Assembly (NCBI GenBank): GCA_021464525.1 | Contig: JADRCO010000176.1 | Location: 1-45,497 of the forward strand | Direction of reading: 5' to 3' | Source of the DNA: Rhizophagus sp. LPA8_4_AMF | Taxonomy: Eukaryota; Glomeromycota; Glomeromycetes; Glomerales; Glomeraceae | DNA: 45,497 bases | Shown here: positions 44,459-45,497 of the stretch, one piece after another | Layout of the letters: each line of letters begins with the position of its first letter | Position numbering within the stretch: position 1 is the stretch's first letter | Position numbers and translations under genes: made by a program | The notes under the pieces: model-generated | Databases searched by the model: none | What the model was told of the DNA's origin: nothing | The model's input: the letters and a program-made list of their open reading frames with translations, nothing else

Positions 44459-45497
44459 TGTATAATAAAAAACTATGGGCCAACATTTGTGAAATTGAGG
44501 TACGTGCGCGTGATGTTTAGCAAAATGGAAACTTTTTTAAATCATAGGTCATAGATATCATCGATGAAAAACTCACGGTAGCGATAACATTATCGTCACG
44601 TCGTCAATAGTAATATCAGTCATGGAACATGTCTCAGTTTTTGAAAGAAAAATTTTATGATCGTTTTTGCTAGGAAAGATTAAAATCTTTAAAAACAGTT
44701 CTCCTGAATTAAGTCCTGATTTTTTCGTTTCATTAAAAGGATCTTTTTCTAAATTTTGGAAAATGATTAGGTTCTTGCACGTAAACGTAGTTTATACAAA
44801 CAATCTCGGTTGTGACATATTCTATTTATGTGATAACCATGCAAATGAAATAAAAACATTCATTATCCCTTAACAGTCAATTCACATATCCCAATTAATT
44901 TTTTCGTTAGCTTTTCACTTACACCGACGTTAAAACTCTATTCAACATGTGGGCAAAAATGAAAATTGTTAATATTGTTTGATATCATAATTATGTAAAA
45001 TCACGTAAATAATTTGGTCATTTAGCTGTTTTTATTAATAAATGCATTTATTATAAAACATATAATTATTTCAGCAAAGATTTTTTTCCCTACAGTAATT
45101 GTTATGATGTTCTTTGCACCCGAATTCCTATACAAACGTATAGGATATCAAGTGATGAAACTAGAATACAAGCTTTTAAGCAATGCTATATTGCAAATAT
45201 TCCATATTCCCTTTCTTTATAATACTTACGGCTTTTTTTCAAAGCATCTTGGTTCTACAACTTTATGTAAAGTTCGTACTATATCATTTATTTAATAAGC
45301 TTTAATACCACTCTTTCCTTTTCGTAAACCTTTCCTAAGATTATGTTAATAGGGATAACAATAGATACTAGAGGTTAGAACCGGTTTGATTTTACTAACC
45401 AGTTTTAAACCAATTCGAAACGATATAATCGAATGTAAACCGGTTATATTTAAACCGGTTTAAACCGATTAATCGGTTATATTAAAAATTTTTTTTT
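44459..45497. other. Intergenic, no intact gene; CCGGTT-rich repeat at the right end
   Basis: Frames at 44667-44873 and 45104-45295 have no recognised domain. From 45378 to 45480 AACCGGTTT, AAACCGGTTATA and AACCGGTTTAAACCG recur in both orientations, like the element at 5926-6045. Confidence 0.4.

Noticed and set aside
45345-45362. TAGGGATAACAATA, resembling part of the I-SceI site
   Set aside because: Only the first half matches; the match is short and no homing endonuclease is present.
1-45497. tRNA and rRNA genes
   Set aside because: I looked for B-box-like GGTTCGA words and cloverleaf arms; the only GGTTCGAT, near 112, lies in the F-box exon and has no tRNA structure.

Overview
The window looks like a nuclear contig from an arbuscular mycorrhizal fungus (Glomeromycotina, Rhizophagus-like). 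It is extremely AT-rich, with long A/T homopolymers and many microsatellites. Genes are few and split by short GT-AG introns, and the recognisable families are those greatly expanded in these fungi: F-box proteins with a CxxC / RCC..C tail, F-box/LRR proteins, the kinase family that starts with a CxxC motif, a PD-(D/E)XK-like family and Crinkler-type headers. I saw no tRNA, rRNA, operon, bacterial promoter or CRISPR array. The assignment rests on remembered family resemblance; no search was run.

Layout. 1-500: first exon of an F-box gene running off the left edge (minus). 3144-4003: a four-exon MAPEG-like membrane protein gene (minus), reconstructed here exon by exon. 6137-8658: a tandem family of three small two-exon genes (plus) that share the second exon but differ in the first; one first exon encodes a signal peptide. 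10926-11209: an imperfect tandem duplication of a GC-richer, hairpin-forming sequence. 11291-13254: a four-exon gene with a PD-(D/E)XK-like core. 15084-15305: a small single-exon gene. 18531-20263: a palindromic repeat remnant and two small ORFs. 21796-21942: the severed tail of a protein kinase. 23375-24136: an RNase III-fold protein with altered catalytic positions. 24911-26450: a run of decayed kinase first exons. 28243-28910: an F-box/LRR pseudogene. 30298-32042: a 554-residue protein with two repeat classes, many SQ/TQ sites and a C-terminal CaaX box. 34181-35350: an intact DUF2235 alpha/beta hydrolase gene between two direct copies of a dispersed repeat. 36934-45497: mostly relics, including a Crinkler-like header, exon-like fragments and foldback repeats.

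The genes do not form a pathway. The window reads as a gene-poor, repeat-rich accessory region with a few intact genes among relics. The least explained objects are the prenylation-motif repeat protein (30298-32042) and the small-protein family with exchanged first exons (6137-8658). Intron boundaries were set by eye from GT/AG sites and reading-frame continuity and are not backed by transcripts.
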